Shown: positions 32,523 through 42,298 of the stretch, piece by piece
Layout: the number at the start of each line of letters is the position of its first letter
How positions within the stretch are numbered: the first letter of the stretch is position 1
NCBI RefSeq assembly: GCF_900176375.1
Contig: NZ_FWYF01000004.1
Coordinates: 1-64,000, forward strand
Length of the DNA: 64,000 bases
Direction: 5' to 3'
Source of the DNA: Reichenbachiella faecimaris
Lineage (GTDB): Bacteria > Bacteroidota > Bacteroidia > Cytophagales > Cyclobacteriaceae
Program-made: the position numbers and the translations under genes
The notes under the pieces: model-generated
What the model saw: the letters and a program-made list of their open reading frames with translations, nothing else
The model's database searches: none
What the model was told of the DNA's origin: nothing

Positions 32523-32657
32523 TCCCATATCGCAAAGATAGTCTCATCGTTCACATGAAAAACTCGGGAGCAGAATAAAATAAGCACCTATTGGCTCCAA
32601 CCAATTTCGAACTTTCTGTGTCCTACCAGCAATAAACAAATATTAAACTAAGCAGTT

Positions 32658-33614
32658 ATGAATAATCACAGTTATCAAATTCTATCTAACATCAAAACAA
32701 TTGCGCTCGCTATTGTTTTGATTCCTTTGGCAACTAGTTGTTTCGAAGAATCTGAATATGAAAAACAGCAAAAAGAAAGTGATTTACAAATCAAGACATA
32801 CCTCCAAGACAACAATATAGAGGCCAAGCAAGCTGACAATGGCATATTCTACGAAATGATCTCAAGCAATGAATCAGGAACCAAGCCAAAATTGGGAGAA
32901 GTGGTAATGGTAAAATATGAAATGAGCACTTTAGATGGCAAAGTGCTTGAGTCCTTCTCCTCTGATTCTAGCTTGGTTAAATTCAGCAACAATTCTGTGA
33001 TTCCCGTGGGCTTCAATTATGGTATTGACATCATGCGAAAAGGTGAAAGCATTAGAGTTTATATCCCATCCTATCTGGCCTATGATTCATTTTCCAGCAA
33101 AGATGAGTTTGGACCCAACACAAATTTCATACTGGAAATCAAATTGATTGACATTACCACAGATCAGCAAGTTTATCAAAATCAAATTGATCAAATAGAA
33201 GAATATTTGATTGAAGAGGATTTAGGGGAAATTACACCAACCACCTCGGGATTGTATTACAAACAAGTGTCGCCTGGTGAAGGAACAGAAGCAAAAGCTT
33301 ATCACACTGCTACCCTCCACTATACCAGAAAATATCTTGACGGAACAGTAATTCAAAAAACCGAAGACGATGCCCCCTTGGTAGTCAATCTGAGTACCAA
33401 TCAGCTAGTGGAAGGATTTCGAGAAGGTGTGCTCAAAATGAAAGCAGGCGAAAAAGCACTCCTCATTATGCCTGCAGATATTGCATTTGGTGCTAGTGTG
33501 AAAATCATTCCATCTACCGTTAGGGAAGAATTGTATGAAGAAGGGTACATATTTTCATTGGTAGATGCTTACCAAATCGTACAATACGAAGTAGAGCTTC
33601 TCAAGTTGAAGTAA
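32658..33614 (+). CDS. Lipoprotein with two FKBP-type peptidyl-prolyl isomerase domains
   Basis: 318 aa. Lipoprotein signal with lipobox ATSC (Cys 28). First FKBP-like domain about 68-168 (KPKLGEVVMVKYEMSTLDGKV, ESIRVYIPSYLAYDS), the second about 200-300 (YHTATLHYTRKYLDGTVIQ, FREGVLKMKAGEKALLIMPA). Both have the usual Gly-Glu-Lys/Arg turn before the hydrophobic strand. It should help fold exported proteins, anchored to the outer membrane facing the periplasm. Tandem lipoprotein FKBPs of this type are typical of Bacteroidota, where some serve gliding or T9SS; a specific role is not evident here. Confidence 0.88.
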   Translation: MNNHSYQILSNIKTIALAIVLIPLATSCFEESEYEKQQKESDLQIKTYLQDNNIEAKQADNGIFYEMISSNESGTKPKLGEVVMVKYEMSTLDGKVLESFSSDSSLVKFSNNSVIPVGFNYGIDIMRKGESIRVYIPSYLAYDSFSSKDEFGPNTNFILEIKLIDITTDQQVYQNQIDQIEEYLIEEDLGEITPTTSGLYYKQVSPGEGTEAKAYHTATLHYTRKYLDGTVIQKTEDDAPLVVNLSTNQLVEGFREGVLKMKAGEKALLIMPADIAFGASVKIIPSTVREELYEEGYIFSLVDAYQIVQYEVELLKLK

Positions 33615-33635
33615 ACTAAAACGGGTGTTGAATAA

Positions 33636-33671
33636 AAAAGCCCTGACAGATGTGATTCTATCAGGGCTTTT
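33636..33671. terminator. Bidirectional terminator between the FKBP gene and thrS
   Basis: AAAAGCCCTGA (33636-33646) pairs with TCAGGGCTTTT (33661-33671), with A runs upstream and T runs downstream so that it can end both convergent transcripts. Confidence 0.85.
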
Positions 33672-33693
33672 GCTTTTCTAGTTATTCTCTTAA

Positions 33694-35631
33694 TTAAATA
33701 GTTGCTGCCTTTCTGAACAGCTCGATAAATTCTTGCTGACTAAAGCTACCTAAGTCACCTTCACCATGTCTTCGGGCACTGACCTTCCCATCTTCTTGCT
33801 CCTTCTCTCCTACGATCAGCATGAATGGAATCTTTTTAGTCTCTGCATCTCTGATCTTTCTTCCTATTTTTTCATCACGATGATCAATAAACCCTCTGAT
33901 ATCATTCTCTTCCATTAGTGAGAATACTTCCTGAGCATAATCAGCATATTTTTCAGAAATCGGTAAGACTGCAATTTGATCAGGAGTCAACCATAGTGGG
34001 TAGTTTCCACCACAGTGCTCTGTTAATACTGCCACAAATCTTTCTAATGAACCAAATGGTGCTCTATGAAGCATTACAGGACGGTGACGTGCATTATCAG
34101 CACCTATATACTCCAATTCAAACCTTTCTGGTAAATTGTAATCCACCTGAATCGTACCCAACTGCCAACTTCTGCGTAAGGCATCCTTTACCATAAAGTC
34201 TAACTTAGGGCCATAAAAGGCAGCTTCTCCATATTCAGTCACAGTATTGAGTCCTTTTTCTTCAGCTGCTTCTACTATGGCTCGCTCTGCTTTCTCCCAA
34301 TTTTCATCACTGCCAATATATTTGGCTTTGTTCTCTGGATCTCTAAGTGAGATCTGTGCCGTATAGTCCTCAAAACCCAAAGCTTTAAATGTGTAGAGCA
34401 CCAAGTCTATCACTTTGGTGAATTCCTCTTTGACCTGATCAGGTGTGCAGAAGATATGAGCATCATCCTGAGTAAATCCTCTCACTCTAGTCAAACCATG
34501 TAATTCTCCACTTTGCTCATATCTATACACGGTACCAAACTCAGCAAAGCGAATGGGTAAGTCTTTATATGAGTGAGGTTTCGACTTATAAATTTCGCAG
34601 TGATGAGGGCAGTTCATTGGCTTTAGAAAAAATTCTTCCCCCTCGTGTGGCGTGGCAATTGGCTGGAACGAATCTTCTCCATACTTTTCATAGTGGCCAG
34701 AAGTCACATATAATTCTTTGTTTCCGATATGTGGCGTGATCACAGGGCTATAACCTGCTTTGATCTGGGCTTTACGCATGAACTGCTCCAAACGCTCACG
34801 GAGCATAGTTCCCTTTGGCAGCCAAAGTGGCAGACCTTGACCTACCTTTTCAGAAAAAGTAAATAGCTCAAGCTCCTTACCCAATTTTCTATGATCTCGC
34901 TTTTTAGCTTCTTCGAGCAATTCTAAATGCTCTTTGAGTTCTTTTTGCTTTGGAAATGATACCGCATACAGCCTGGTCAACTGTTTGTTCTTTTCATCAC
35001 CTCTCCAATAGGCTCCAGCCACATTCAGCACCTTTACTGCCTTAATAAATCCTGTATTGGGGATGTGAGGGCCTCGGCATAAGTCAGTGAAGTTACCTTG
35101 TTCGTAAAAAGTAATGGTGCCATCTTCTAAGCCTTCAAGCAAATCCAATTTATACTCATCTCCTTTTTCCTTGAAATACGCAACTGCGTCTGCCTTAGAA
35201 ATATCTTTTCTGACGTACTCGTTTTTCTCACGAGCCAATTCCAACATTTTATTTTCTAAAACATCAAGGTTTTCAGAATCAAAAGTATGATCACCAAAAT
35301 CAATGTCATAGTAGAAACCACCTTCAATGGCAGGGCCAATTCCCAACTTAATTCCAGGATACAACGCTTCAAGTGCCTCTGCCATTAAATGTGCTGATGA
35401 GTGCCAGAATGTGGACTTCCCCCCTTCATTTTGCCAGGTAAGCAAACTAACCGTGGCATCGTCATTTATGGGACGATTAGCATCCCAAATTTCACCATCC
35501 ACTTCAGCTGCCAGCACGTTTCTGGCCAGTCCTTCACTAATGCTCAGCGCGACATCCATGCCAGTCGCTCCTTTATGCATTGATTTTACGCTACCATCAG
35601 GAAGAGTAATGTTAATTTTAATGTCACTCAT
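33694..35631 (-). CDS. thrS: Threonyl-tRNA synthetase
   Basis: 645 aa from the ATG at 35631. TGS domain (1-60), editing domain with HxxxH (HSSAHL near 78), then the class II catalytic core with motif 2 around [20 protein letters not shown], the zinc-binding NCPHHCEIY, the conserved [17 protein letters not shown], and the anticodon-binding domain ([18 protein letters not shown] onward). All parts of the housekeeping enzyme are present. It begins 3 bp after the stop of the upstream TPR lipoprotein gene, so they share a transcript. Confidence 0.97.
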   Translation of the reverse strand: MSDIKINITLPDGSVKSMHKGATGMDVALSISEGLARNVLAAEVDGEIWDANRPINDDATVSLLTWQNEGGKSTFWHSSAHLMAEALEALYPGIKLGIGPAIEGGFYYDIDFGDHTFDSENLDVLENKMLELAREKNEYVRKDISKADAVAYFKEKGDEYKLDLLEGLEDGTITFYEQGNFTDLCRGPHIPNTGFIKAVKVLNVAGAYWRGDEKNKQLTRLYAVSFPKQKELKEHLELLEEAKKRDHRKLGKELELFTFSEKVGQGLPLWLPKGTMLRERLEQFMRKAQIKAGYSPVITPHIGNKELYVTSGHYEKYGEDSFQPIATPHEGEEFFLKPMNCPHHCEIYKSKPHSYKDLPIRFAEFGTVYRYEQSGELHGLTRVRGFTQDDAHIFCTPDQVKEEFTKVIDLVLYTFKALGFEDYTAQISLRDPENKAKYIGSDENWEKAERAIVEAAEEKGLNTVTEYGEAAFYGPKLDFMVKDALRRSWQLGTIQVDYNLPERFELEYIGADNARHRPVMLHRAPFGSLERFVAVLTEHCGGNYPLWLTPDQIAVLPISEKYADYAQEVFSLMEENDIRGFIDHRDEKIGRKIRDAETKKIPFMLIVGEKEQEDGKVSARRHGEGDLGSFSQQEFIELFRKAATI

Positions 35632-35634
35632 CAA

Positions 35635-36738
35635 TTAATTCGTTTCTTTTCTTGGGGACGCAAAATCAAAAGTTGGTATAGCTTCTCTTCGCTCCCTTAA
35701 TTTGCGCAAATATGCGATTTTTCCATTGACTTTCCTTATTCCTTCCCGGGCTTCTTCATTCAATGAATCAATTGCCAGCATTTGATTATAGTACATCAAT
35801 GAACTGGTGAAATATCCTTTATGGTCAAAAGAAAATGCCTTAGCCTCCAATGCTCGCATGTTAAGACTGTCCTTGTCCAAGACTTGCATGGCATAAAAAA
35901 TTGTGGAATCATACTCACTTTGCTTTTCAAAATAATCGATCAAAGCTATGCCTGCTTCAACCTGCCCTGAATCAAGCATCTTCTTCAATAAGCGATTGGC
36001 CTCTTGAAACTTGAGCTCCTTTCTAAGCACCTCTACTTTCAACTCATTCATTTCACTGACATTATATCCATTAGCAATAAGCAAATCCGCAAAGTGATGT
36101 GCATTTTCGTGTTGTTTTGTGCTTGCATATAAATAAGCAAGATCAGCAGCAATATCTTGTCTACTCGAATCATTTCTGAAGGCCTGCTCCTTATACTGGA
36201 GTGCAGAAGTGGAATCCCCGAGTTTCATGTACACTTCCCCTTTTGTCAAATAAATATCTGGATCGTTTCCATTAATCATTACTGCCTTATTTATATAATC
36301 CACAGCCAAGCCATATTGCCCCAGATCAGCATATATTCTCGCTCTTTTCTTATAGAACTCTGTACTACTCGCTCCATTATTTTCTGCTTCAGTATTGTAT
36401 TTAAGAGCTTCCTCTAGGCTCCCTCTAGTAAGATAAAAGTCTGAGATTAATTCTAGAACCTCTGCGTTTTCACCTGACAATTCAAGGCTCTTTAATATTT
36501 CGTTCTCAGCGGCATTTGCCCAATGCGCCTTTTCATGAATTTTTAAATATTGTATCAACTCATCTGTACTAAATTCATTTAACTGATCACTAGAAATCAG
36601 GGTAGACTCTTCAGGTGTTTCAGCATAAGAATCCCAATCGCTAACTAGCGTCTTGCCAAACCTTTTTTCGCAGCTTTGAAAGCCTAAGGAAAGCGCCAAA
36701 AAAGCAATACATAAACCATTTCGTTTGCAAACTTTCAT
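35635..36738 (-). CDS. TPR-repeat lipoprotein
   Basis: 367 aa from the Met at 36738 (a start at 36777 adds 13 residues). Lipobox FQSC with Cys 23 after a hydrophobic core (LCIAFLALSLG). At least six TPR-type repeats follow (about 55-330), for example LEEALKYNTEAENNGASSTE, GLAVDYINKAVMINGNDPD, STSALQYKEQAFRNDSS. It is a periplasm-facing outer-membrane adaptor. Its link with thrS is only positional. Homologous TPR lipoproteins next to thrS are a recurring arrangement in Cytophagales-type genomes, to my recollection. Confidence 0.82.
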   Translation of the reverse strand: MKVCKRNGLCIAFLALSLGFQSCEKRFGKTLVSDWDSYAETPEESTLISSDQLNEFSTDELIQYLKIHEKAHWANAAENEILKSLELSGENAEVLELISDFYLTRGSLEEALKYNTEAENNGASSTEFYKKRARIYADLGQYGLAVDYINKAVMINGNDPDIYLTKGEVYMKLGDSTSALQYKEQAFRNDSSRQDIAADLAYLYASTKQHENAHHFADLLIANGYNVSEMNELKVEVLRKELKFQEANRLLKKMLDSGQVEAGIALIDYFEKQSEYDSTIFYAMQVLDKDSLNMRALEAKAFSFDHKGYFTSSLMYYNQMLAIDSLNEEAREGIRKVNGKIAYLRKLRERREAIPTFDFASPRKETN

Positions 36739-37175
36739 AAGCACCTTCAAATATTGGTTTAGTTCAATTATTTTCATTTAATCAAAGTTCTATTTTTCAA
36801 TGCATCAGATATCAGATAAACACATCAGGTAATGACTGTAAAAAAAAATACTTTTTCATTGGCAATACTTATTTTCCAAATTAAAAATTTTAAGTTAGGT
36901 AATACTCCTACGAACGATCACCAAATCTCTTAAAAAAACGATAATTGAAAATCAAAATTTGGTTATCTCGACAAAACTTGGTAAAATTCAAGATTGATTT
37001 TTAATCAATTAATGGGTTGGATAGTTATGAGAAAGGAATTGAAACTCAATTCAAAAATTGTTGCTCACAAAAATGTAAGTGCATTTTATCTTGGGTGAGC
37101 AAATAGCAGTTATTTTCTTTGAATAATCCAATTTATGTTTGTAAATTATTGAATTACTGAATGATCAGGTATCTT

Positions 37176-37183
37176 TACTTTTG
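37176..37183 (+). promoter_or_regulatory. -7 box for the SiaB signalling operon
   Basis: TACTTTTG matches TAnnTTTG about 67 bp upstream of the ATG at 37250. The rest of 36778-37249 is A+T-rich and shows no gene or obvious structure. Confidence 0.45.
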
Positions 37184-37249
37184 GAAACTTGATAGTAGCT
37201 CGGTGTTTTAACGAGATGCTGACTTATTTCTGAGAGACAATTTGAAAGA

Positions 37250-37831
37250 ATGGATTTATTAAAGAGATATAAAAACATATACGACACTAACATTATTCTG
37301 ATGTATAAAGGTGAGGTCACTTTTGATCTAGTCACCTCTATCATAGAGACATTAGATGGGAGGATTACTGAAATGGAATCTGACCGAATAATTAAGAAGA
37401 AGTTTTATGGTGCCGCCACTGAGTGTATTCAAAATCTCTATCATCATATGGATGAGGTCGCTGATGAAACCAATCAAATTGATACCTACGATTCCAAATC
37501 GGGGTTATTGTTAGTGACTGCCAGAAAAAAGTTCTATAATATTATGACTGGCAACTTTATCCCAAACTCGAAAATCAACACCATCAAATCCAAACTGGAT
37601 AACATTAATGCGTTGGATAAAGATGGGTTAAAAAAACTATATAAGGAGATACTATATAACGGTGAATTTTCTGACAAGGGAACTGCTGGGCTCGGCTTTG
37701 TCGAAATTGCGAGAAAAACAGGGCAAAAGTTGTCTTATGAATTTCACCAGGTAAACGATGAGTATTCATACTTTACTTTTCAAATAAGGGTATCCAGAGA
37801 AGTAGAAAAAAAACTAGCTGAGGCTTCCTAA
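37250..37831 (+). CDS. SiaB-family protein kinase (anti-sigma-regulator-like ATPase)
   Basis: 193 aa. The GHKL-type kinase fold of SiaB/DUF6272 is visible: IYDTNIILMYKGEVTFDLV, ATECIQNLYHHMDE (N-box with Glu and Asn), then GTAGLGFVEIARKTGQKLSY as the G-box. In Pseudomonas SiaB phosphorylates the partner SiaC, which PP2C phosphatase SiaA reverses. Here a response regulator with a PP2C domain follows at 40447, so a partner-switching circuit is likely. No SiaC-like substrate gene was found in the operon. Confidence 0.85.
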   Translation: MDLLKRYKNIYDTNIILMYKGEVTFDLVTSIIETLDGRITEMESDRIIKKKFYGAATECIQNLYHHMDEVADETNQIDTYDSKSGLLLVTARKKFYNIMTGNFIPNSKINTIKSKLDNINALDKDGLKKLYKEILYNGEFSDKGTAGLGFVEIARKTGQKLSYEFHQVNDEYSYFTFQIRVSREVEKKLAEAS

Positions 37832-37842
37832 GTCTTAATCAA

Positions 37843-37941
37843 ATGAACAATTTTAATTCACATATTAAACATTCATTACATACGTCAGACTTGGGACTGG
37901 GATTTAGTGAGGGAGAATGTAGTAACGTTAAACTGAAATGA
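37843..37941 (+). CDS. Candidate 32-aa translationally coupled peptide
   Basis: Short frame (MNNFNSHIKHSLHTSDLG and so on, ending NVKLK) whose stop overlaps the next start codon as ATGA (37938-37941). It fills the gap between SiaB and the next gene. Coupling supports translation, yet no family or codon evidence is strong at this length. It could be a leader peptide. Confidence 0.3.
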   Translation: MNNFNSHIKHSLHTSDLGLGFSEGECSNVKLK

Positions 37942-38501
37942 AAGAACTTTATCACGAAGAACAAAAGATACTTTCGGAGTATGTAGGAAAAGTTAAAAAG
38001 AAGGATGTGAACCTTGAGGACGCAGTGGGTATAGCTATGCATTACAAAGACCTACTCGACCAAAGCAAGGTGATCACCCGTATCAGTGACCGACTTCAAA
38101 AAAAATTAGACCATGCCAACCAAAAAATTAAATCTCAAAATGTTGAGATTCAAAAGAAAAATGGAGAATTAGAAATTACCATTGATCAGTTAGATAAAAT
38201 GACAATGGGTAAAAAGGCGACCAGAATTCTTTTTGGTGTGTTTGTGTTTTTATTTATTTCTGAGCAAATATTCCTTGAGCCAATTATTGACGATTGGGCC
38301 AATGGTAGTAATTATGTAGGCATAGGAGTAATGCTGATCATAGCTCTTTCTCTAAAATTCTTTGAATCAAAATTAGAGCATTACTTTACTAAGCAACGCA
38401 AAAACAAAATATTAGGCTCCAGTCATTCAGGAGCAGCATTGCAAAAAAGTACTGAGGAAAAAAGCCAGTTTTCTTTTCTGAAAAGTAAAGGAGCAGCTTA
38501 A
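37938..38501 (+). CDS. Coiled-coil protein with two membrane helices
   Basis: 187 aa. N-terminal soluble and coiled-coil part (1-92; LQKKLDHANQKIKSQNVEIQ), two hydrophobic helices (about 97-113, ILFGVFVFLFISEQIFL, and 124-140, YVGIGVMLIIALSL), then a Lys/Ser-rich tail. The ATG overlaps the small upstream frame. It is a membrane scaffold of unknown function that occurs with SiaB-type operons. It may place the signalling proteins at the membrane. Confidence 0.65.
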   Translation: MKELYHEEQKILSEYVGKVKKKDVNLEDAVGIAMHYKDLLDQSKVITRISDRLQKKLDHANQKIKSQNVEIQKKNGELEITIDQLDKMTMGKKATRILFGVFVFLFISEQIFLEPIIDDWANGSNYVGIGVMLIIALSLKFFESKLEHYFTKQRKNKILGSSHSGAALQKSTEEKSQFSFLKSKGAA

Positions 38502-38527
38502 ATTAATTAAACAAAAGCACACTTGCT

Positions 38528-40426
38528 ATGAAAAAGGATAACCTGATACGATCGTATATATTGACCTTGATACTTGCGATACTTGGCTTGTTTATTGGTC
38601 AATTTATTGTTCAAAATGCCATTAGGGTAAATCGCGATGATGCAGTGATGGTAAATCTGGCCCAAAGAATGGCCACGCTCAGTGAAGAAATTTCCAAGAA
38701 TATTGCTCAAATCAATCTCGAAAAGATAAAAAATAGCGAAACCAACTTCAATGTAGTAAAAAGGCGTTTGAAGCCTGCAGTGGATGAGTTTAATGAAATA
38801 CACAGAGCTTTAACAAGAGGAGATGCCAAGTACGGACTGAATGGAACGGAAAACTCAGAAGAAGCCAATAAAATGCTTGCCGATATGGAGCTGTCCTTTC
38901 GGGAAATTAGAGATGTAGGAAACGAAGTTTTAGGTGTGAGTTTTACTGATCCAGTGGATGACAAAAATCTCATTTTGTCTAGAGCAGTTGATAACGTAGA
39001 TGACCAAAGAAGATTTGCAGAAGATGCCAGTAAACTAGCTGCACTTTATCAAACAGAATCAAAAACTAACAAAAGTGGTTTTTCTCAATTTGAGTACGTA
39101 ATTACGGCAGCTATCATAGCCATCCTGTTGATTCAGGCATCCTTTATCTTTCGACCTGCAGTAAACTTGGCGTACAAAAACTTCCTGACAGCGAATGAAG
39201 CATTCGTCAAGCTACAAAGATCCGAGGAAGAATTAAGAAGCAGTGCTGAAAAGCAACTAGAAGTAAATGAGAAGCTCATACTCTCCCAGCGTGCTCTGGA
39301 GCAACGCAATAAAAAATTAAAACTTTCTGAGCAGGAAATCCTTAAGAGTTCAAGAAAACAAATTGAGGTAAACGAAAAACTGATCCGAGTACAGGAAGAA
39401 TTAAGAAAAGCCTATGACAGAGTAAAATACTCTGAGGAACGAATGAGAAATATTGCTGAAGAGCAGTTGGAAGCTACTGAAAGACTGATGATTGCTGAAA
39501 ACAAACTAAAGTCAGCGTTGACAGTTGAACAAGACAGTAAGCAAGAACTGACTCAAACACTAGAAAACCTCAAAAGTACGCAATCACAATTGGTACAATC
39601 TGAAAAAATGGCATCACTTGGTCAGTTGACTGCTGGTATTGCCCATGAGATCAATAACCCAATCAACTTTGTATACAATGGCATTGACACCTTAAAAGTA
39701 TCGTTAGACGATTTAATCACTATAGTAGAAAAGTACGACGATATTGAAAAAAGTGGCGACTATGAGGCTACCATGGCTGAAATTAGGGAAATGAAAGATG
39801 AGTATGCTTACGAAGATTTGCTGAGCGATCTTAAAGAACTAGTTTCGGATATCAAAAAAGGTGCGGTAAGAACCATTGAAATTGTGAAGGGATTAAGAGT
39901 CTTCTCTAGACTAGATGAGGAAGAAATGAAGCCGGCCAACGTGAACGACGCATTGGATGCGACACTTGTCCTTCTTCGTAACAAAACGAAAAACAAAATC
40001 AATATCAAGAAATTTTATGATGATTCCATTCAGGACATCAACTGCTTCCCAGGTCAGTTGAATCAGGTATTCATGAATATTCTTAACAATGGCATTCAGG
40101 CAATCCCTGACGACAGAAAAGATGGTGAAGTACAGCTTTACACAGAGAATCAGGATCAGCATGTTATGATCAAGATAAAGGATAATGGTGCTGGTATGTC
40201 AGAACAGGTGAAACGAAGAATTTTCGAACCATTTTTCACCACCAAACCAGTTGGCATTGGCACTGGTCTTGGAATGTCCATTACCTTTGGTATCGTAGAA
40301 AAGCATGGCGGAAACATCTATTGCAATAGTGAAGAAGGTAAAGGAACTGAGTTCTCTATCTTAATCCCTAAACACATGGATAAGTCCTCAGAGGAAGAAA
40401 AGGTTTCCGAATCTCAAAAAGCATAA
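38528..40426 (+). CDS. Membrane-bound sensor histidine kinase with PilJ-like sensor
   Basis: 632 aa. TM1 (about 9-31), a periplasmic PilJ/type IV-pili methyl-accepting-like sensor domain (NLAQRMATLSEEISKNIAQ), TM2 (about 190-210), a long coiled coil (225-345, with repeated LKLSEQEILKSSRKQIEVNE-like units), HisKA with H-box GQLTAGIAHEINNPINFV, and HATPase_c with N-box FMNILNNGIQA, DNGAGM and GTGLGMSI. Full length and apparently functional. It lies 26 bp after the upstream gene and 20 bp before its likely response regulator. Confidence 0.9.
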   Translation: MKKDNLIRSYILTLILAILGLFIGQFIVQNAIRVNRDDAVMVNLAQRMATLSEEISKNIAQINLEKIKNSETNFNVVKRRLKPAVDEFNEIHRALTRGDAKYGLNGTENSEEANKMLADMELSFREIRDVGNEVLGVSFTDPVDDKNLILSRAVDNVDDQRRFAEDASKLAALYQTESKTNKSGFSQFEYVITAAIIAILLIQASFIFRPAVNLAYKNFLTANEAFVKLQRSEEELRSSAEKQLEVNEKLILSQRALEQRNKKLKLSEQEILKSSRKQIEVNEKLIRVQEELRKAYDRVKYSEERMRNIAEEQLEATERLMIAENKLKSALTVEQDSKQELTQTLENLKSTQSQLVQSEKMASLGQLTAGIAHEINNPINFVYNGIDTLKVSLDDLITIVEKYDDIEKSGDYEATMAEIREMKDEYAYEDLLSDLKELVSDIKKGAVRTIEIVKGLRVFSRLDEEEMKPANVNDALDATLVLLRNKTKNKINIKKFYDDSIQDINCFPGQLNQVFMNILNNGIQAIPDDRKDGEVQLYTENQDQHVMIKIKDNGAGMSEQVKRRIFEPFFTTKPVGIGTGLGMSITFGIVEKHGGNIYCNSEEGKGTEFSILIPKHMDKSSEEEKVSESQKA

Positions 40427-40446
40427 TTTTAGAAGTAAGATAACAC

Positions 40447-41727
40447 ATGGAAGAAGTTCAAACTCCAGTTGAAGATACAGCCGCAAAGAGCAAAAAGAAG
40501 TACACCATTCTTTATGTAGATGACGAGGAAAGTAATCTCAGAATCTTTAGAATGGCCTTTAAAAGAGAGTACAATGTACTCACAGCTCCTGGAGGCAATG
40601 AAGCTATAGAGATGCTTCGCGAACACGACATACAGTGCCTGATTACTGATCAGAAAATGCCAGAAATGACAGGCACAGAATTACTTGAAAAAGTACTTCC
40701 TGAGTTTCCTGATGTCATCCGAATGATATTAACTGGATTTGCCGACATTGAGGCTATTGTAAAAGCAGTAAACAAATGTGGCATTTACAAGTACATCACT
40801 AAACCTTGGGACAAAGGTGAGATGAAACTCACAATTGACAAGGCACTTGAAGCTTATGAGCTGAAAAGTGATAAAATGAAATTGATTCGCCAATTGGAAA
40901 AGGCCAACAGCGGCCTGGAAGAAAAGGTTGAACTCAGGACTAAGGAATTGGCAGAAGTAAATAAGCGACTGATGGACAGCATTAAATATGCTATGACCAT
41001 TCAAAATGCCATGCTCATGTCTCCTGAAACTATTAAAGAAGCCTTCACAGATTTCTTTATTTTATTCAAACCACTAGATGTAGTAAGTGGAGACTTCTAC
41101 TGGTTTGCCGACTTCGAATCCGAAGATGTGAACTATAAATTTATTGCTTCAGTCGATTGTACTGGACATGGTGTAGCAGGTGCTTTGATGAGTATGATTG
41201 GAGAATCACTGCTAAATCAAATCGTCTATGAGCATGAAATCACTGATGCTGGCGAAATTCTTGACAATCTCAACATTGGCATCCAGGACATTCTGAACCA
41301 GTCGGAAAACAATAACCATCATGGAATGGATGCAAGTATTATGATTATTGACGAGGACAATTCAGAACTGTACTTTGCAGGTGCTCAGCAGAATCTTCTC
41401 TATTCAGATAAAGAAAAAATAAAAACTGTAAAAGGTGATAGAATATCTTTAGGTGGTTATTTAGACCAAGAAAGAAATTATACCACACATAAATTACCTT
41501 ACGTCAAAGGAGAAACATCATTCTATATGTTCTCAGATGGATTTCAAGATCAGTTTGGTGGTCCTGACAACAAGAAATTTACTGTTGCCAGACTGACAGA
41601 AAGTATTGAAACAGGTCTAGATAAACCTATGGACAAACAAAGAGATCTGCTAGAAAAGGTATTAACTGAGTGGAAAGGTGAAGAAAAACAGACTGATGAC
41701 ATTATGGTCATGGGAATTAAGATATAA
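40447..41727 (+). CDS. Response regulator with C-terminal SpoIIE/PP2C phosphatase
   Basis: 426 aa. Receiver domain at 16-130 (ILYVDDEESN with acidic pocket, LITDQKMPEMTG with the phospho-Asp, MILTGFAD, KYITKPW), a coiled-coil linker (135-180), and a PP2C SpoIIE domain (195-426; DVVSGDFYWF, VDCTGHGVAGALMSM, FSDGFQDQFGG, TDDIMVMGI). Presumably phosphorylated by the kinase at 38528; the phosphatase would then dephosphorylate the target of SiaB. Confidence 0.92.
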   Translation: MEEVQTPVEDTAAKSKKKYTILYVDDEESNLRIFRMAFKREYNVLTAPGGNEAIEMLREHDIQCLITDQKMPEMTGTELLEKVLPEFPDVIRMILTGFADIEAIVKAVNKCGIYKYITKPWDKGEMKLTIDKALEAYELKSDKMKLIRQLEKANSGLEEKVELRTKELAEVNKRLMDSIKYAMTIQNAMLMSPETIKEAFTDFFILFKPLDVVSGDFYWFADFESEDVNYKFIASVDCTGHGVAGALMSMIGESLLNQIVYEHEITDAGEILDNLNIGIQDILNQSENNNHHGMDASIMIIDEDNSELYFAGAQQNLLYSDKEKIKTVKGDRISLGGYLDQERNYTTHKLPYVKGETSFYMFSDGFQDQFGGPDNKKFTVARLTESIETGLDKPMDKQRDLLEKVLTEWKGEEKQTDDIMVMGIKI

Positions 41728-41761
41728 TTTGACAATATTTGCAAAATAAAAGCGGCTCCGT

Positions 41762-42004
41762 ATGAAGATTAAGGTTTTGACATTGAAGAATTGGTGCAAT
41801 AAGAGCATAACGCCTTTAGCATGGCAAAGAATCATTATAAAAATTCTCCCAGAAATGAGAGACAGAGGGTTCGAGCTGAATGCCCTAGAGGATCCTGCAC
41901 CAGACCTTACATTCGGAGAAGAAGAATTTCAATTGTTTACTAATTCTTTGGATACCGTTTATAAAATTACATTTCCCAAAGAGGTATTAGAGAAAATTTC
42001 ATAA
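41762..42004 (+). CDS. Small hypothetical protein after the signalling operon
   Basis: 80 aa, no signal peptide or membrane helix. Pattern: LKNWCNKSITPLAWQRIII, then ALEDPAPDLTFGEEEFQLFT and VYKITFPKEVLEKIS. No family recognised. It lies 34 bp after the response regulator and before a strong terminator, so it is part of the same transcript and could be the small substrate or antagonist of the circuit (inference). Confidence 0.6.
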   Translation: MKIKVLTLKNWCNKSITPLAWQRIIIKILPEMRDRGFELNALEDPAPDLTFGEEEFQLFTNSLDTVYKITFPKEVLEKIS

Positions 42005-42044
42005 TTTCAACTTGACTGTGAGATTGACTCACACAAAATATTTT

Positions 42045-42068
42045 AAGCTTCAATTTTTGAAGCTTTTT
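42045..42068 (+). terminator. Rho-independent terminator of the SiaB operon
   Basis: AAGCTTCAA (42045-42053) and TTGAAGCTT (42057-42065) form a 9-bp stem with a TTT loop, followed by a T-run. Confidence 0.85.
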
Positions 42069-42096
42069 TTATGCACCTTAAATCCCCACTATTCCA

Positions 42097-42288
42097 TTGA
42101 AGAATAAAATAACTACTCTATCATTTTTGATAGGTTTAATGATTACCATCTCGACAACCAGCTGTATCACTCCCAAGAATCCTTCAACAGGAACCATGGT
42201 CAAACCGAAGAAAAGAATATTTGCATATAACCCCAAAAGAGATAAGTACAAAAAAAGAGTGAAGAATGTGAAATATCGGCTGAGATGA
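42097..42288 (+). CDS. Small basic lipoprotein
   Basis: 63 aa if the TTG at 42097 is the start; no in-frame ATG gives a full signal peptide. Lipobox STTSC near residue 23, then a short basic tail (KPKKRIFAYNPKRDKYKKR). Probably a surface or periplasmic lipopeptide. It sits just before the convergent acyl-CoA dehydrogenase gene. Confidence 0.6.
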   Translation: MKNKITTLSFLIGLMITISTTSCITPKNPSTGTMVKPKKRIFAYNPKRDKYKKRVKNVKYRLR

Positions 42289-42298
42289 TATTATTTAT

